Below are positions 15,149 through 24,447 of a DNA stretch of 24,447 nt, piece after piece (positions within the stretch are counted from its first letter, which is position 1; every line of letters starts with the position of its first letter). The stretch spans positions 1 through 24,447 of the forward strand of contig DASPFV010000072.1 in assembly GCA_035620975.1 (NCBI GenBank), given 5' to 3'. Under the pieces are notes generated by a model. The model searched no databases and had not been told where the DNA came from. It was given only the letters and a program-made list of their open reading frames with translations. This stretch comes from DASPFV01 sp035620975. GTDB taxonomy: Bacteria > Acidobacteriota > Vicinamibacteria > Vicinamibacterales > 2-12-FULL-66-21. The position numbers were made by a program, and so were the translations under genes.

Positions 15149-16144
15149 TCAGAAGGCCACACGTCCGGCGAGGCCCCAGCCCCGGCTGCCGGATTCGGAG
15201 CCGTACGTGATCTGCCCTTCGGCGAACAACCACCCGAGCACGGCGTAGCTGCCGCCTACGGTCCCGACCGGAGCCCGTCCGCCGGGCTGATCGCCCAGCG
15301 TATTGAACCGGAACCCCGTGCGGAGCGACGCCCGGGGGTGGATGCGGGCTTCGGCGCCGACCGCAAGTTGCCGGGCCTCGCCGAGCGCATCGGACGCACG
15401 CTCCAGATCGACGTCGAGGGCGACAAGGAGCCCGGGGGCCGCCGCGTAGGCCAGACCGGCGCGCGTGAGGCGTTCCAGCTCCAGGGCCCCCTCTTCGAAC
15501 GGGATCTCGAACTCGGGCTGCGTCACATTTCTGACGGACAGGCCTGCCCGGAGCCGCCCGAAGATCGCCAGGATGCCGAGATCCGCGTCGAAGGTGTTCT
15601 CGCCGCTGCCGACCAGATCGTCGGCTACGTCGAGCGCGTCGTCGAGATCGAGCCCGTGCAGCTGACCGATCGCCGCAATCCCCCGGACGAACTTCAGGGT
15701 GGTCGCCACGGCAATCGTGTCGGTCAGCGACTGCACGAGGGTCGCGCCGGCATGGTGCGTGATGAGCGAGAACGCCCGCAGATCGCCCGGCCGGGCGTCC
15801 GGGGCGTCGGCGGGCACGACGCCCGAGCTGCGAAGCCGGTAATAGGTCAGGCCGAGCGGTGGCGTGCCGAGCGCCAGGATGGTCCCCGAGCGGGAGGCCG
15901 CGCGCCCGGCATCCGGCGCCTTTCCCTCTCCGCGAGTCGAATCCAGCAGCAGGCTGAAGAACCCGCCCGAAGCGAGCCCCGCCGGGTTCCAGTAGACGGC
16001 CGAGGCATCGTCGGCCACCGCCACGAACGCGCCGCCGAGGCCGGCTGCGCGCGTGCCGACCGACTCGAATTGTTGAGCGGACGCCAGGGTGGGTGCGCTC
16101 AGCGCCCCGGCCGTCAGGAGGATGGCGACACAACGGACGAGCAT
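15149..16144 (-). CDS. Exported PorV/TraF-like beta-barrel protein
   Basis: The product is a 331-residue protein with a clear signal peptide (hydrophobic 5-20, cleavage near ASA at 21-23). It carries the hallmark GTRAAGLGGAFVAVADD-ASAVYWNPAGLA stretch at about 30-58, known from PorV/PorQ and plasmid TraF-like outer-membrane proteins of the FadL superfamily. The remainder alternates short strands with turns, and it ends in an aromatic residue (GRVAF), as outer-membrane barrels do. The exact role is unknown; a channel or an assembly/attachment barrel are both possible. The ATG at 16144 has no obvious Shine-Dalgarno. It is divergent from the gene at 16341 and transcribed toward pilB on the same strand, but is separated from it by stem-loops. 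Confidence 0.85.
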   Translation of the reverse strand: MLVRCVAILLTAGALSAPTLASAQQFESVGTRAAGLGGAFVAVADDASAVYWNPAGLASGGFFSLLLDSTRGEGKAPDAGRAASRSGTILALGTPPLGLTYYRLRSSGVVPADAPDARPGDLRAFSLITHHAGATLVQSLTDTIAVATTLKFVRGIAAIGQLHGLDLDDALDVADDLVGSGENTFDADLGILAIFGRLRAGLSVRNVTQPEFEIPFEEGALELERLTRAGLAYAAAPGLLVALDVDLERASDALGEARQLAVGAEARIHPRASLRTGFRFNTLGDQPGGRAPVGTVGGSYAVLGWLFAEGQITYGSESGSRGWGLAGRVAF

Positions 16145-16269
16145 CAGGTGAGCTTAGCGTACGGGCCGGCAAACTGGGCTCATTCGCCGGTCCCGTATCC
16201 CGTCCCTAACTCACACGTGAATCAGGTACTTGCCGGTCAGCGGCGGTGGAACCAGCGTCTGGGAATCGA

Positions 16270-16289
16270 CGTATTGAATACGGTAGAAT
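16270..16289 (+). promoter_or_regulatory. Palindrome and -10-like box in divergent spacer
   Basis: CGTATT-G-AATACG (16270-16282) is a perfect 6-base-arm palindrome directly followed by TAGAAT (16284-16289), a good -10 match in the direction of the Yip1/adaptor/permease genes. No convincing -35 is present at 17 bases. The 196-base divergent spacer otherwise holds C-rich CCCGT repeats near 16190-16208. Confidence 0.35.
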
Positions 16290-16340
16290 CGGACAGTCCC
16301 CGGGTTCGGGCCGGATTAGACCTTCTTCCACTCACAAGCC

Positions 16341-17072
16341 ATGACGAGCCCCTCGACAACGGTGGGGACCTCCCCTGCCCCGACCGGACTGCTGTCCCGG
16401 TTCATCGGCGTGATCACCGCTCCCAGGGCCACCTTCCAGCAGGTCGTGGCGCAGCCCCGGTGGCTCGGCATGCTCGTCCTGACGACGGGCATCATCGTGG
16501 TCTGCACGGCGGGGCCGTTGTTCACCGAATCGGGCCGCCTCGCCGCGCTGGATCAGCAGGTCCGGCAGACCGAGGCCTTCGGGATCACCGTCGACGACGA
16601 GATGTATACGCGGATGGAGCGCAACATGCGCTTCGCACCCTACATGACCGGGGGAAGCATCCTCGTCGCAACCCCGATCATCCTCGTCGTGATGGCCGGC
16701 ATCCTGTTCGCGGTGTTCAACGCGGCGCTGGGAGGCGAGGCGAGCTTCAAACAGCTGATTGCGGTGCTCGTGCACGCTGGCGTCATCAGCGCACTCGGGC
16801 AGCTCTTCACGGCGCCGCTGAACCTGATGCGTGGCGCGATGGGCAGCGCCACCAACCTGGCCGTGCTGCTGCCGATGATCGACGAGGCCTCGTTCCTGGG
16901 CCGCCTGCTGGGCGCGATCGACCTCTTCATCGTGTGGTGGCTCGTGGTGCTGGCGATCGGCCTCGGAGTGCTCTACCGCCGGCGCACGCAGCCGATCGCC
17001 ATCTCGCTCTTCGCGGTCTACGCCGTGATCGCGCTCGCGATCGCTGCGGTGATGAGCAGTCTCGGGGGATGA
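16341..17072 (+). CDS. Yip1-domain-like integral membrane protein
   Basis: This is a 243-residue membrane protein with an amphipathic N-terminal part (FIGVITAPRATFQQVVAQP) and five hydrophobic segments near 42-62, 105-130, 140-160, 190-208 and 218-240. The order, and the AP-x-x-x-F-x-x-V-x-x-x-P signature before the first segment, match the bacterial Yip1/DUF1282-type family, whose function is not well defined. Translation from the ATG at 16341 gives the full family length, and no strong Shine-Dalgarno is visible. The next gene starts two bases after its stop, so it is the first gene of an operon with the adaptor and the two permeases. It may be an accessory membrane component of that exporter. 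Confidence 0.82.
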   Translation: MTSPSTTVGTSPAPTGLLSRFIGVITAPRATFQQVVAQPRWLGMLVLTTGIIVVCTAGPLFTESGRLAALDQQVRQTEAFGITVDDEMYTRMERNMRFAPYMTGGSILVATPIILVVMAGILFAVFNAALGGEASFKQLIAVLVHAGVISALGQLFTAPLNLMRGAMGSATNLAVLLPMIDEASFLGRLLGAIDLFIVWWLVVLAIGLGVLYRRRTQPIAISLFAVYAVIALAIAAVMSSLGG

Positions 17073-17073
17073 A

Positions 17074-18405
17074 TTGAGCCGTAACAAGAAGATTCTGGTC
17101 GGCGCTGGCGTGGTGCTGATCCTCTCGGCGATCGTCTACGCCAACTTCAGGTTCCGCCGCACGGAGGGGGTCACGGTCAACACGGAGGCGATTCAGAAGC
17201 GCGACCTGGAGGCGATCGTGTCGGCGTCGGGCAAGATCCAGCCCAAGCGGTTCGTGAACATCAGCGCGGACACGATGGGCCGGGTGACGGGCCTGGCCGT
17301 GAACGAGGGCGATCGCGTGAAGATCGGGCAGTTCCTGCTCCAGGTCGACCCGCGCAACCTCCGGTCGAACGTCCAGCAGCGGGAGGCCTCGCTCGAGGCG
17401 GCCCGCTCGCAGGCGCACCAGCTGAGCCTTGCGCTCGACAGCGCCCGCGCGGCGCTCAAGCAGGCCGAAGAGGACTACACGCGCCAGCAGCAGCTCTGGA
17501 AGGGCGGCCTGACGACCAGGGAGAGCCTCGAGCGCGCGGGGAACGAGTTGAAGATCCGGCAGGCGGAGCTGCGCTCCCAGGAGCAGCAGGTCCGGACGCA
17601 GCGGCTCCGCATGCAGCAGGAGCAGGCGTCGCTCGAGAGCGCGCGGTACGACCTGAGCAAGGTCCGCATCGAGTCTCCCATCGAGGGCATCGTGACGCGC
17701 CGCAACATCGAGGAGGGCGAGATGGTCGTCGTCGGCACGATGAACAACGCCGGGACCGTGCTGCTGACGATTGCGGACATGTCGGTCATCGAGGCGGAAG
17801 TGGAAGTCGACGAGACCGACATCCCGACGATTGCATTCGGCCAGATCGCGAAGATCACGATTGACGCCATTCCGGGTCGGACGTTCACGGGGAAGGTGAC
17901 CGAGATCGGCAACAGCCCCATTCAGCAGACGGGGCAGACCACGACACAGGCGACCAACTTCAAGGTGGTCGTCACAGTCGACAGCGAGATCCCGGAGGTG
18001 CGGCCCGGCTTCACGTGCACCGCCGAGATCACCACCGCGACGCGCGCGGCCGTCATCTCGGTGCCCATCCAGGCCACCACCGTGCGGGAAGTGGTGGTGG
18101 ACGCGACTGGCGCGGTCGTCCGGCCGCCCGCGACCGAGCCGGGCCGACGGCCCAGGCCGGGCGCCCTCCAGGCGTCCGAGCTCAAACCGGGGGAGACGCG
18201 GAAGGAGCTCGAAGGGGTGTTCGTCGTGCGCGACGACAAGGCGGAGTTCACGCCGGTCACGACGGGCATTGCCGGCGAGAAGTACTTCGAAGTGGTGTCG
18301 GGCCTCAAGGAAGGCGACAGTGTCATCGTCGGCCCGTTCAGCTCGGTGAGGGAGCTCGCCGACGGGGCGGCGGTCAAGGTCGAACAACCGCGTTCGCGGC
18401 GCTGA
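17074..18405 (+). CDS. MacA/HlyD-type periplasmic adaptor protein
   Basis: This is a 443-residue membrane-fusion protein that bridges an inner-membrane exporter to the outer membrane. It has an N-terminal membrane anchor (about 7-23), a split lipoyl domain (about 58-95 and 195-240; motif GRVTGLAVNEGDRVKIGQ), a long glutamine-rich coiled-coil hairpin (about 96-195), a beta-barrel domain (about 245-325) and a membrane-proximal domain. An unusual proline/arginine-rich insertion lies near 355-385 (PPATEPGRRPRPG). The start is a TTG at 17074 with GGGGG at 17064-17068; no ATG or GTG is available nearby in frame. It is followed by two MacB-like permeases, its likely partners. Confidence 0.93.
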   Translation: MSRNKKILVGAGVVLILSAIVYANFRFRRTEGVTVNTEAIQKRDLEAIVSASGKIQPKRFVNISADTMGRVTGLAVNEGDRVKIGQFLLQVDPRNLRSNVQQREASLEAARSQAHQLSLALDSARAALKQAEEDYTRQQQLWKGGLTTRESLERAGNELKIRQAELRSQEQQVRTQRLRMQQEQASLESARYDLSKVRIESPIEGIVTRRNIEEGEMVVVGTMNNAGTVLLTIADMSVIEAEVEVDETDIPTIAFGQIAKITIDAIPGRTFTGKVTEIGNSPIQQTGQTTTQATNFKVVVTVDSEIPEVRPGFTCTAEITTATRAAVISVPIQATTVREVVVDATGAVVRPPATEPGRRPRPGALQASELKPGETRKELEGVFVVRDDKAEFTPVTTGIAGEKYFEVVSGLKEGDSVIVGPFSSVRELADGAAVKVEQPRSRR

Positions 18406-18421
18406 CAGCCGACAGCCGATC
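18401..18421. repeat. Three seven-base units at adaptor stop
   Basis: GCTGACA, GCCGACA and GCCGATC follow each other without gaps. They begin over the adaptor stop codon and end seven bases before the permease ATG. The array is short and chance is possible, but the period equals that of the rpoA-rplQ spacer array. Confidence 0.4.
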
Positions 18422-18427
18422 GCGCTG

Positions 18428-19651
<1,224 letters not shown>

Positions 19652-19672
19652 GCAGGGCGAACACGACCATCG

Positions 19673-20977
<1,305 letters not shown>

Positions 20978-21184
20978 CTCCCTCCGTCAGCGCGGCTCCC
21001 GCCCGGCGCGGCTTCAGCCGCTCTCCCGCGCACACTCGTTGGGCCGCCGAGCGAAGTTGAGTATGATTTCCTTCTTGCCCGGGACCTGGGCTTCTTCCCG
21101 CTCAGCCAGTACGCCCGGCGTCCGGCGCAAGTAGCCGCGATCAGACACATGCTCAGCGGGCTGATCGCCAGGCTCGACGCATGA
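20978..21184 (+). other. Open frame without start codon in 272-base spacer (possible gene remnant)
   Basis: The frame that contains the permease 2 stop stays open until TGA at 21182-21184. From about 21053 it reads like protein: a stretch with VEYDFLLARDLGFFPLSQY, then ARRPAQVAAIRHMLSG and LIARLDA. It has no ATG, GTG or TTG before an internal ATG at 21149. It could be the decayed 3' end of a gene, or a chance open frame in GC-rich DNA. I do not recognise a family. Confidence 0.3.
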
Positions 21185-21186
21185 AG

Positions 21187-21243
21187 CCACAGCTGAACTG
21201 ACGGCTGGCAGCTGAAACGTGGCAGCTCGAAGCTGCCGGAGGT
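21187..21243 (+). promoter_or_regulatory. Hairpin and strong RBS before the EF-G-like gene
   Basis: GGCAGCT-CGA-AGCTGCC (21221-21237) is a perfect 7-base-pair hairpin that touches the Shine-Dalgarno GGAGGT (21238-21243), which is six bases before the ATG at 21250. Upstream, CTGGCAGCTGA- and GTGGCAGCTCGA-type units repeat with 14-base spacing (GGCAGCT at 21207 and 21221). The hairpin could affect ribosome access. Confidence 0.45.
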
Positions 21244-21249
21244 CTCGCC

Positions 21250-23349
21250 ATGAAAGTCTACGACGCACCGAACGTGAGGAACATCGCCCTGGTCGGCCAT
21301 TCGGGCGCCGGCAAGACGCAGCTGCTCTCCGCGCTGCTGTTCGATGCCGGCGCCGTGAACCGTTTCGGGCGCGTGGACGACGGCACGACCGTGACCGACT
21401 ACGACGAGGAGGAGATCGCGCGCAAGCACACGCTCTCCGCCAGCCTCGCCTACGTCGAGTGGAACCGGACCAAAATCAACTTCATCGACACGCCGGGCAT
21501 GGCCAACTTCCTGAGCGAAGCGCGCGCCGCGCTGCGCGTGGCCGATGCCGCGCTCGTCGTGGTGGACGCTGTCGCCGGCGTCGAAGTCTCGACCGAGAAG
21601 GTCTGGGCGTTCGCCGAAGAGCTCGCCGTCCCCCGCGTCGTCGTCCTGAACCGCCTCGACCGGGAGCGCGCCAGCCTCGAACGCTCCCTGGAGTCCCTCC
21701 GCGGCGTGTTCGGGCGGACCGTCGTGCCCGTGCAGCTGCCGATTGGCGAGGAGAAGGCGTTTCGCGGCGTCATCGACCTCGTCTCGATGAAAGCGTGGAC
21801 CTTCCCCTCGGACGGCAGCGGCAAGCCGACGGAAACGCCGGTACCAGGCGAGCTCGAGGCCGCGGCCGGAACCGCCCGCGAAGCGCTCGTCGAGATGGTC
21901 GCCGAGGCCGACGACGCGCTGATGGAGAAGTTCTTCGAGGCCGGGACCCTGACGCAGGAGGACCTGGTCGCGGGCCTGAAGCGCGCCACGGCGGCCGGCC
22001 GCATCTTTCCCCTCGTGTGCGTGTCGGCCGTGGCCAATATCGGCGCCCAGCCGCTGCTCGACGCGATCGTCGCCTTCGCTCCTTCGCCAGCCGAGCGGCC
22101 CATGCCGGCCACGCTCTCCGGCTCATCGGAGGAGACCGAGGTCCCGGCTTCGGACTCGGGGCCCGTGGCGGCCTTCGTGTGGAAGACGGTGGCGGATCCC
22201 TTCGCCGGGCGAATCACGCTCTTCCGCGTCGCCTCCGGCACGCTCAAGTCGGACTCGACCGTGCCGAACGTGACGAAGGACGCGTCCGAGCGCCTGGGTC
22301 ATCTCATGCTGCTCCAGGGGAAGACGCCGACCACCGTCCCGGAGATCAAGGCCGGCGACCTCGGCGCCGTGGCCAAGCTGAAGGAGACGCTGACGAGCGA
22401 CCTGCTGGCCGACAAGGGCGTGAGCTTCCGGATTCCGCCCACACGGTTTCCGGAGCCCGTCATCTCCTACGCGATCGAGCCGAAGAGCCGGGCCGACGAG
22501 GAGAAGATCAGCACGGCGTTGCACCGGCTGGAAGAGGAGGATCCCAGCATCAGCTACACGCGGGACGGGCAGACGAAGGAGCTCCTCCTGGCCGGGCAGG
22601 GCCAGTCGCACATCGAGGTGACCGTCGCCAAGTTGAAGCGCCGCTTCGGCGTGGAAGTCAACCTGAAGCTGCCGCGGATCCCCTACCGCGAGACGATCAC
22701 CTCATCCACGGAGGCGCACGGGCGGCACAAGAAGCAGACCGGCGGACACGGACAGTTCGGCGACTGCAAGGTGCGGTTCGAGCCGCTGCCGCGGGGCAGC
22801 GAGTTCGAGTTCGTCGACGACATCTTCGGCGGGGCGATTCCGCGCCAGTACATCCCGGCGGTGGAAAAGGGGCTGCAGGACGCGCGGATGCGGGGCTTCC
22901 TGGCGGGCTTCCCGATGGTGGACTTCCGCGCCACGGTCTTCGACGGGTCCTTCCACCCGGTGGACTCGAACGAGCTGTCGTTCAAAATGGCCGCGACGCT
23001 CGCGTTCAAGGACGGCATGACGCGGGCCCGCCCGACGCTGCTCGAGCCCATCATGGACGTCGAGGTGTACGCCCCCAGCGACTTCGCGGGTGACCTGATG
23101 GGGGACCTCAACGGCCGGCGCGGGCGGATCGGCGGGATGGAGACGCGCGGCGCCTCGACCCTCATCCGCGCGAAAGTGCCGATGTCCGAGATGCTGACCT
23201 ACGAGCAGCAGCTGACCTCGGCCACCGGCGGCCGCGGGTCCTATCACATGGAGTTCTCGCACTACGAGGAAGTGCCGCAGCACCTCCACGGCAAGATCGT
23301 GTCGGCGGCGAAAGCCGAGCGCGGCCAGGAGGCGGCGGAGGAAGTTTAA
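21250..23349 (+). CDS. EF-G-like translational GTPase (divergent paralogue)
   Basis: This is a 699-residue protein with all EF-G domains. The G domain has P-loop GHSGAGKT (16-23), DTPG (80-83) and NRLD (134-137), followed by domains II, III, IV (GGHGQFGDCKVRFEPLPRG) and V (LNGRRGRIGGMETRG, with a GRGSYHMEFSHYEEVP end). It belongs to the EF-G-like paralogue group rather than canonical FusA. The catalytic-His motif DTPGH is DTPGM, NKxD is NRLD, and the switch I sequence differs (EEEIARKHTLSAS). Loss of the His suggests altered GTP hydrolysis. The ATG has a strong GGAGGT Shine-Dalgarno. The function of this group is unsettled; it is not the housekeeping translocase. Its stop overlaps the rplQ stop. 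Confidence 0.92.
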   Translation: MKVYDAPNVRNIALVGHSGAGKTQLLSALLFDAGAVNRFGRVDDGTTVTDYDEEEIARKHTLSASLAYVEWNRTKINFIDTPGMANFLSEARAALRVADAALVVVDAVAGVEVSTEKVWAFAEELAVPRVVVLNRLDRERASLERSLESLRGVFGRTVVPVQLPIGEEKAFRGVIDLVSMKAWTFPSDGSGKPTETPVPGELEAAAGTAREALVEMVAEADDALMEKFFEAGTLTQEDLVAGLKRATAAGRIFPLVCVSAVANIGAQPLLDAIVAFAPSPAERPMPATLSGSSEETEVPASDSGPVAAFVWKTVADPFAGRITLFRVASGTLKSDSTVPNVTKDASERLGHLMLLQGKTPTTVPEIKAGDLGAVAKLKETLTSDLLADKGVSFRIPPTRFPEPVISYAIEPKSRADEEKISTALHRLEEEDPSISYTRDGQTKELLLAGQGQSHIEVTVAKLKRRFGVEVNLKLPRIPYRETITSSTEAHGRHKKQTGGHGQFGDCKVRFEPLPRGSEFEFVDDIFGGAIPRQYIPAVEKGLQDARMRGFLAGFPMVDFRATVFDGSFHPVDSNELSFKMAATLAFKDGMTRARPTLLEPIMDVEVYAPSDFAGDLMGDLNGRRGRIGGMETRGASTLIRAKVPMSEMLTYEQQLTSATGGRGSYHMEFSHYEEVPQHLHGKIVSAAKAERGQEAAEEV

Positions 23350-23984
23350 CTTCCTCCGGCTTTCCGCGGCGCCGTCGTCTTCGCGCCCTTCCCGCGGGTG
23401 TCAGCACGTCCGCCCTTCTCGCGGCGCGGACGTTCGTGTCGAGCGCCTTTCTCGGGAGCCGTGTCTTCCCCCTCGGCTCCTTCCGCGCGCTTGCCGCGCA
23501 GACGCTCGGCGGCGGCACGGAGTCGTCCTCCGACGCCTTTGCCCTTCGGTTTCTTCTCGGCCGCGGCCGCGGTGCGCTCGGCTTCGAGGTTCGGGTTGTA
23601 CTCGCTGCCGACCAGTTCGATCTGCGCGACTTCGGCGCTATCACCGCGTCGATAGCCCACGCGCAGGATCCGCGTATAGCCGCCGGGCCGCGACTCGAAG
23701 CGCGGAGCAATCGTATCGAACAGCTTGCCGACGACATCGCGATCGTGAATGTCGCGAAGCACGAGGCGCCGCGCGTGCAGGGCGCGGCCGTTGCCGTCAC
23801 CGCTCGCCAGACCGCGCTTGGCGATCGTGATGATCCGCTCCACGAAGGGCCGGAGCTCCTTCGCGCGCGGCACGGTGGTTTCGAGCCTCTCGAACCGCAG
23901 CAAGGCCTGCGCCTGATTGCGGAGCATCGCGATGCGATGCTCGGTGACTCGTCCGAGTTTCCGGTGACTGACTCTGTGTCGCAT
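23346..23984 (-). CDS. rplQ: Large ribosomal subunit protein bL17 with long charged C-terminal tail
   Basis: Ribosomal protein bL17 of the large subunit is recognisable from MRHRVSHRKLGR, then LRNQAQALLRFERLETTVPRAKELRP and the GGYTRILRVGYRRGD signature. The ordinary core ends near residue 125. A further stretch of about 85 residues, rich in Lys, Arg, Glu, Gly and Ala, follows (total 212, against the usual 115-140). The tail is low-complexity and probably disordered, contacting RNA or solvent. The gene follows rpoA, the normal order at the end of the alpha operon. The start ATG is at 23984. Its stop shares bases 23347-23348 with the convergent EF-G-like gene. Confidence 0.96.
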   Translation of the reverse strand: MRHRVSHRKLGRVTEHRIAMLRNQAQALLRFERLETTVPRAKELRPFVERIITIAKRGLASGDGNGRALHARRLVLRDIHDRDVVGKLFDTIAPRFESRPGGYTRILRVGYRRGDSAEVAQIELVGSEYNPNLEAERTAAAAEKKPKGKGVGGRLRAAAERLRGKRAEGAEGEDTAPEKGARHERPRREKGGRADTRGKGAKTTAPRKAGGS

Positions 23985-23999
23985 GACTGTATTCCTGTC

Positions 24000-24065
24000 G
24001 GGATCGGGGAACGGGGATTGGGGCTCGGGGACTGGGGCGATCCCCGGTCCGCGATCCCCGATCCC
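24000..24065. repeat. Palindromic array of seven-base G-rich units between rpoA and rplQ
   Basis: On the plus strand GGGG occurs at 24006, 24013, 24020, 24027 and 24034, each followed by a 3-base loop, and is preceded by GGG at 24000: a period of exactly seven. On the minus strand from 24065, similar GGGGATC and GCGGACC units also run in sevens. The ends GGGATCGGGG (24000-24009) and CCCCGATCCC (24056-24065) are perfect 10-base inverted arms. The array fills almost the whole spacer and overlaps the rpoA stop. It could fold as a G-quadruplex in DNA or as a hairpin in the mRNA. Confidence 0.8.
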
Positions 24066-24447
24066 TATTCCACCGGCTGTGACGCCGGCTGATCCAGCCG
24101 CATCCCGAGACTGAGGCCCATCCCCGCGAGGATTTCCTTGATCTCGTTGAGCGACTTCCGGCCGAAGTTCTTCGTCTTGAGCATCTCCCCTTCGGTCTTC
24201 TGCACCAACTCGCGAATCGTGCGGATGTTCGCGTTCTTGAGGCAGTTGTACGAGCGCACGGACAGCTCGAGTTCCTCGACGCTCTTGTCGAGGTTCTCGT
24301 TGAGCGCCGCCCTCGGCGTGTCGGTCGCGGCGTCGAGCTGGAGATCGCCCGCTTCTTCGAGATTGATGAAGATGTTCAAGTGATCGCGAATCAGCTTGGC
24401 CGAGAGCGAGACGGCGTCGCGCGGCGTCACGGAGCCATTCGTCCAGA
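24065..24447 (-). CDS. rpoA: RNA polymerase alpha subunit, C-terminal part
   Basis: This is the C-terminal end of the RNA polymerase alpha subunit, and the 5' part lies beyond the right edge. The first visible residues (WTNGSVTPRDAVSL) are the end of the N-terminal domain. A linker follows, then alpha-CTD with VRSYNCLKNANI, which contains the equivalents of E. coli R265, N268, C269 and K271 that bind UP elements, and the helix-hairpin-helix NFGRKSLNEIKEIL. The protein ends in LDQPASQPVE. The TAG stop (24067-24065) overlaps the heptad array. Its order with rplQ is the standard ribosomal alpha-operon end, giving a secure chromosomal anchor. Confidence 0.97.
   Translation of the reverse strand, partial: WTNGSVTPRDAVSLSAKLIRDHLNIFINLEEAGDLQLDAATDTPRAALNENLDKSVEELELSVRSYNCLKNANIRTIRELVQKTEGEMLKTKNFGRKSLNEIKEILAGMGLSLGMRLDQPASQPVE

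Noticed and set aside
15149..16144. Assigning the barrel protein as PorV of a type IX secretion system
   Set aside because: Only the N-terminal signature is shared. No other type IX secretion genes are in the window, and the same signature occurs in TraF-like and FadL-like proteins.

Overview
The window is high-GC, densely packed bacterial chromosome. The gene order and protein styles (short glycine/alanine-rich pilins with a conserved ISPDL and TKSGY core, paired MacB-like permeases, an EF-G-like paralogue) suggest an Acidobacteriota member, probably Vicinamibacteria-like. That placement is inference from style and synteny; no marker was searched. There is no sign of phage, insertion sequence, CRISPR, tRNA or rRNA.

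Region 1 (about 1-14937, all minus strand) is one type IVa pilus locus. In transcription order it reads pilB (extension ATPase), pilT (retraction ATPase), pilC (platform), pilS-pilR (two-component system), three tandem pilins, a VKOR-DsbA-type disulfide enzyme, an ABC-2 exporter (ATPase plus permease), a TPR protein, pilD (prepilin peptidase) and a second membrane histidine kinase that runs off the left edge. The order matches the Myxococcus xanthus layout pilB-T-C-S-R-A-G-H-I-D-S2, with a disulfide enzyme inserted after the pilins. Most downstream genes overlap by 4-14 bases, which implies translational coupling.

The regulation is legible. The first pilin gene (pilA) has a sigma-54 -24/-12 element with exact spacing, preceded by a cluster of TGTCA half-sites right after pilR. 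The same TGACA-N5-TGTCA palindrome occurs twice upstream of pilB. A strong intrinsic terminator sits between pilA and the next pilin, its T-tract ending 4 bases before that gene's Shine-Dalgarno. A sigma-70-like promoter precedes the disulfide enzyme and so may start the maturation/export half of the locus. All three pilins keep two cysteines in equivalent places, which gives the linked oxidase a plausible substrate.

Region 2 (15149-16144, minus) is a single exported beta-barrel-type protein of the PorV/TraF-like kind. Region 3 (16341-20977, plus) is a Yip1-type membrane protein, a MacA-like periplasmic adaptor and two MacB-like permeases with no ATPase gene in view. Region 4 (21250-24447) holds a divergent EF-G-like GTPase on the plus strand, which converges with overlapping stop codons on rplQ. 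rplQ lies downstream of rpoA (partial, right edge) on the minus strand. The rpoA-rplQ spacer is a striking palindromic array of seven-base G-rich units. Looser seven- or fourteen-base phasing is visible in three other spacers.
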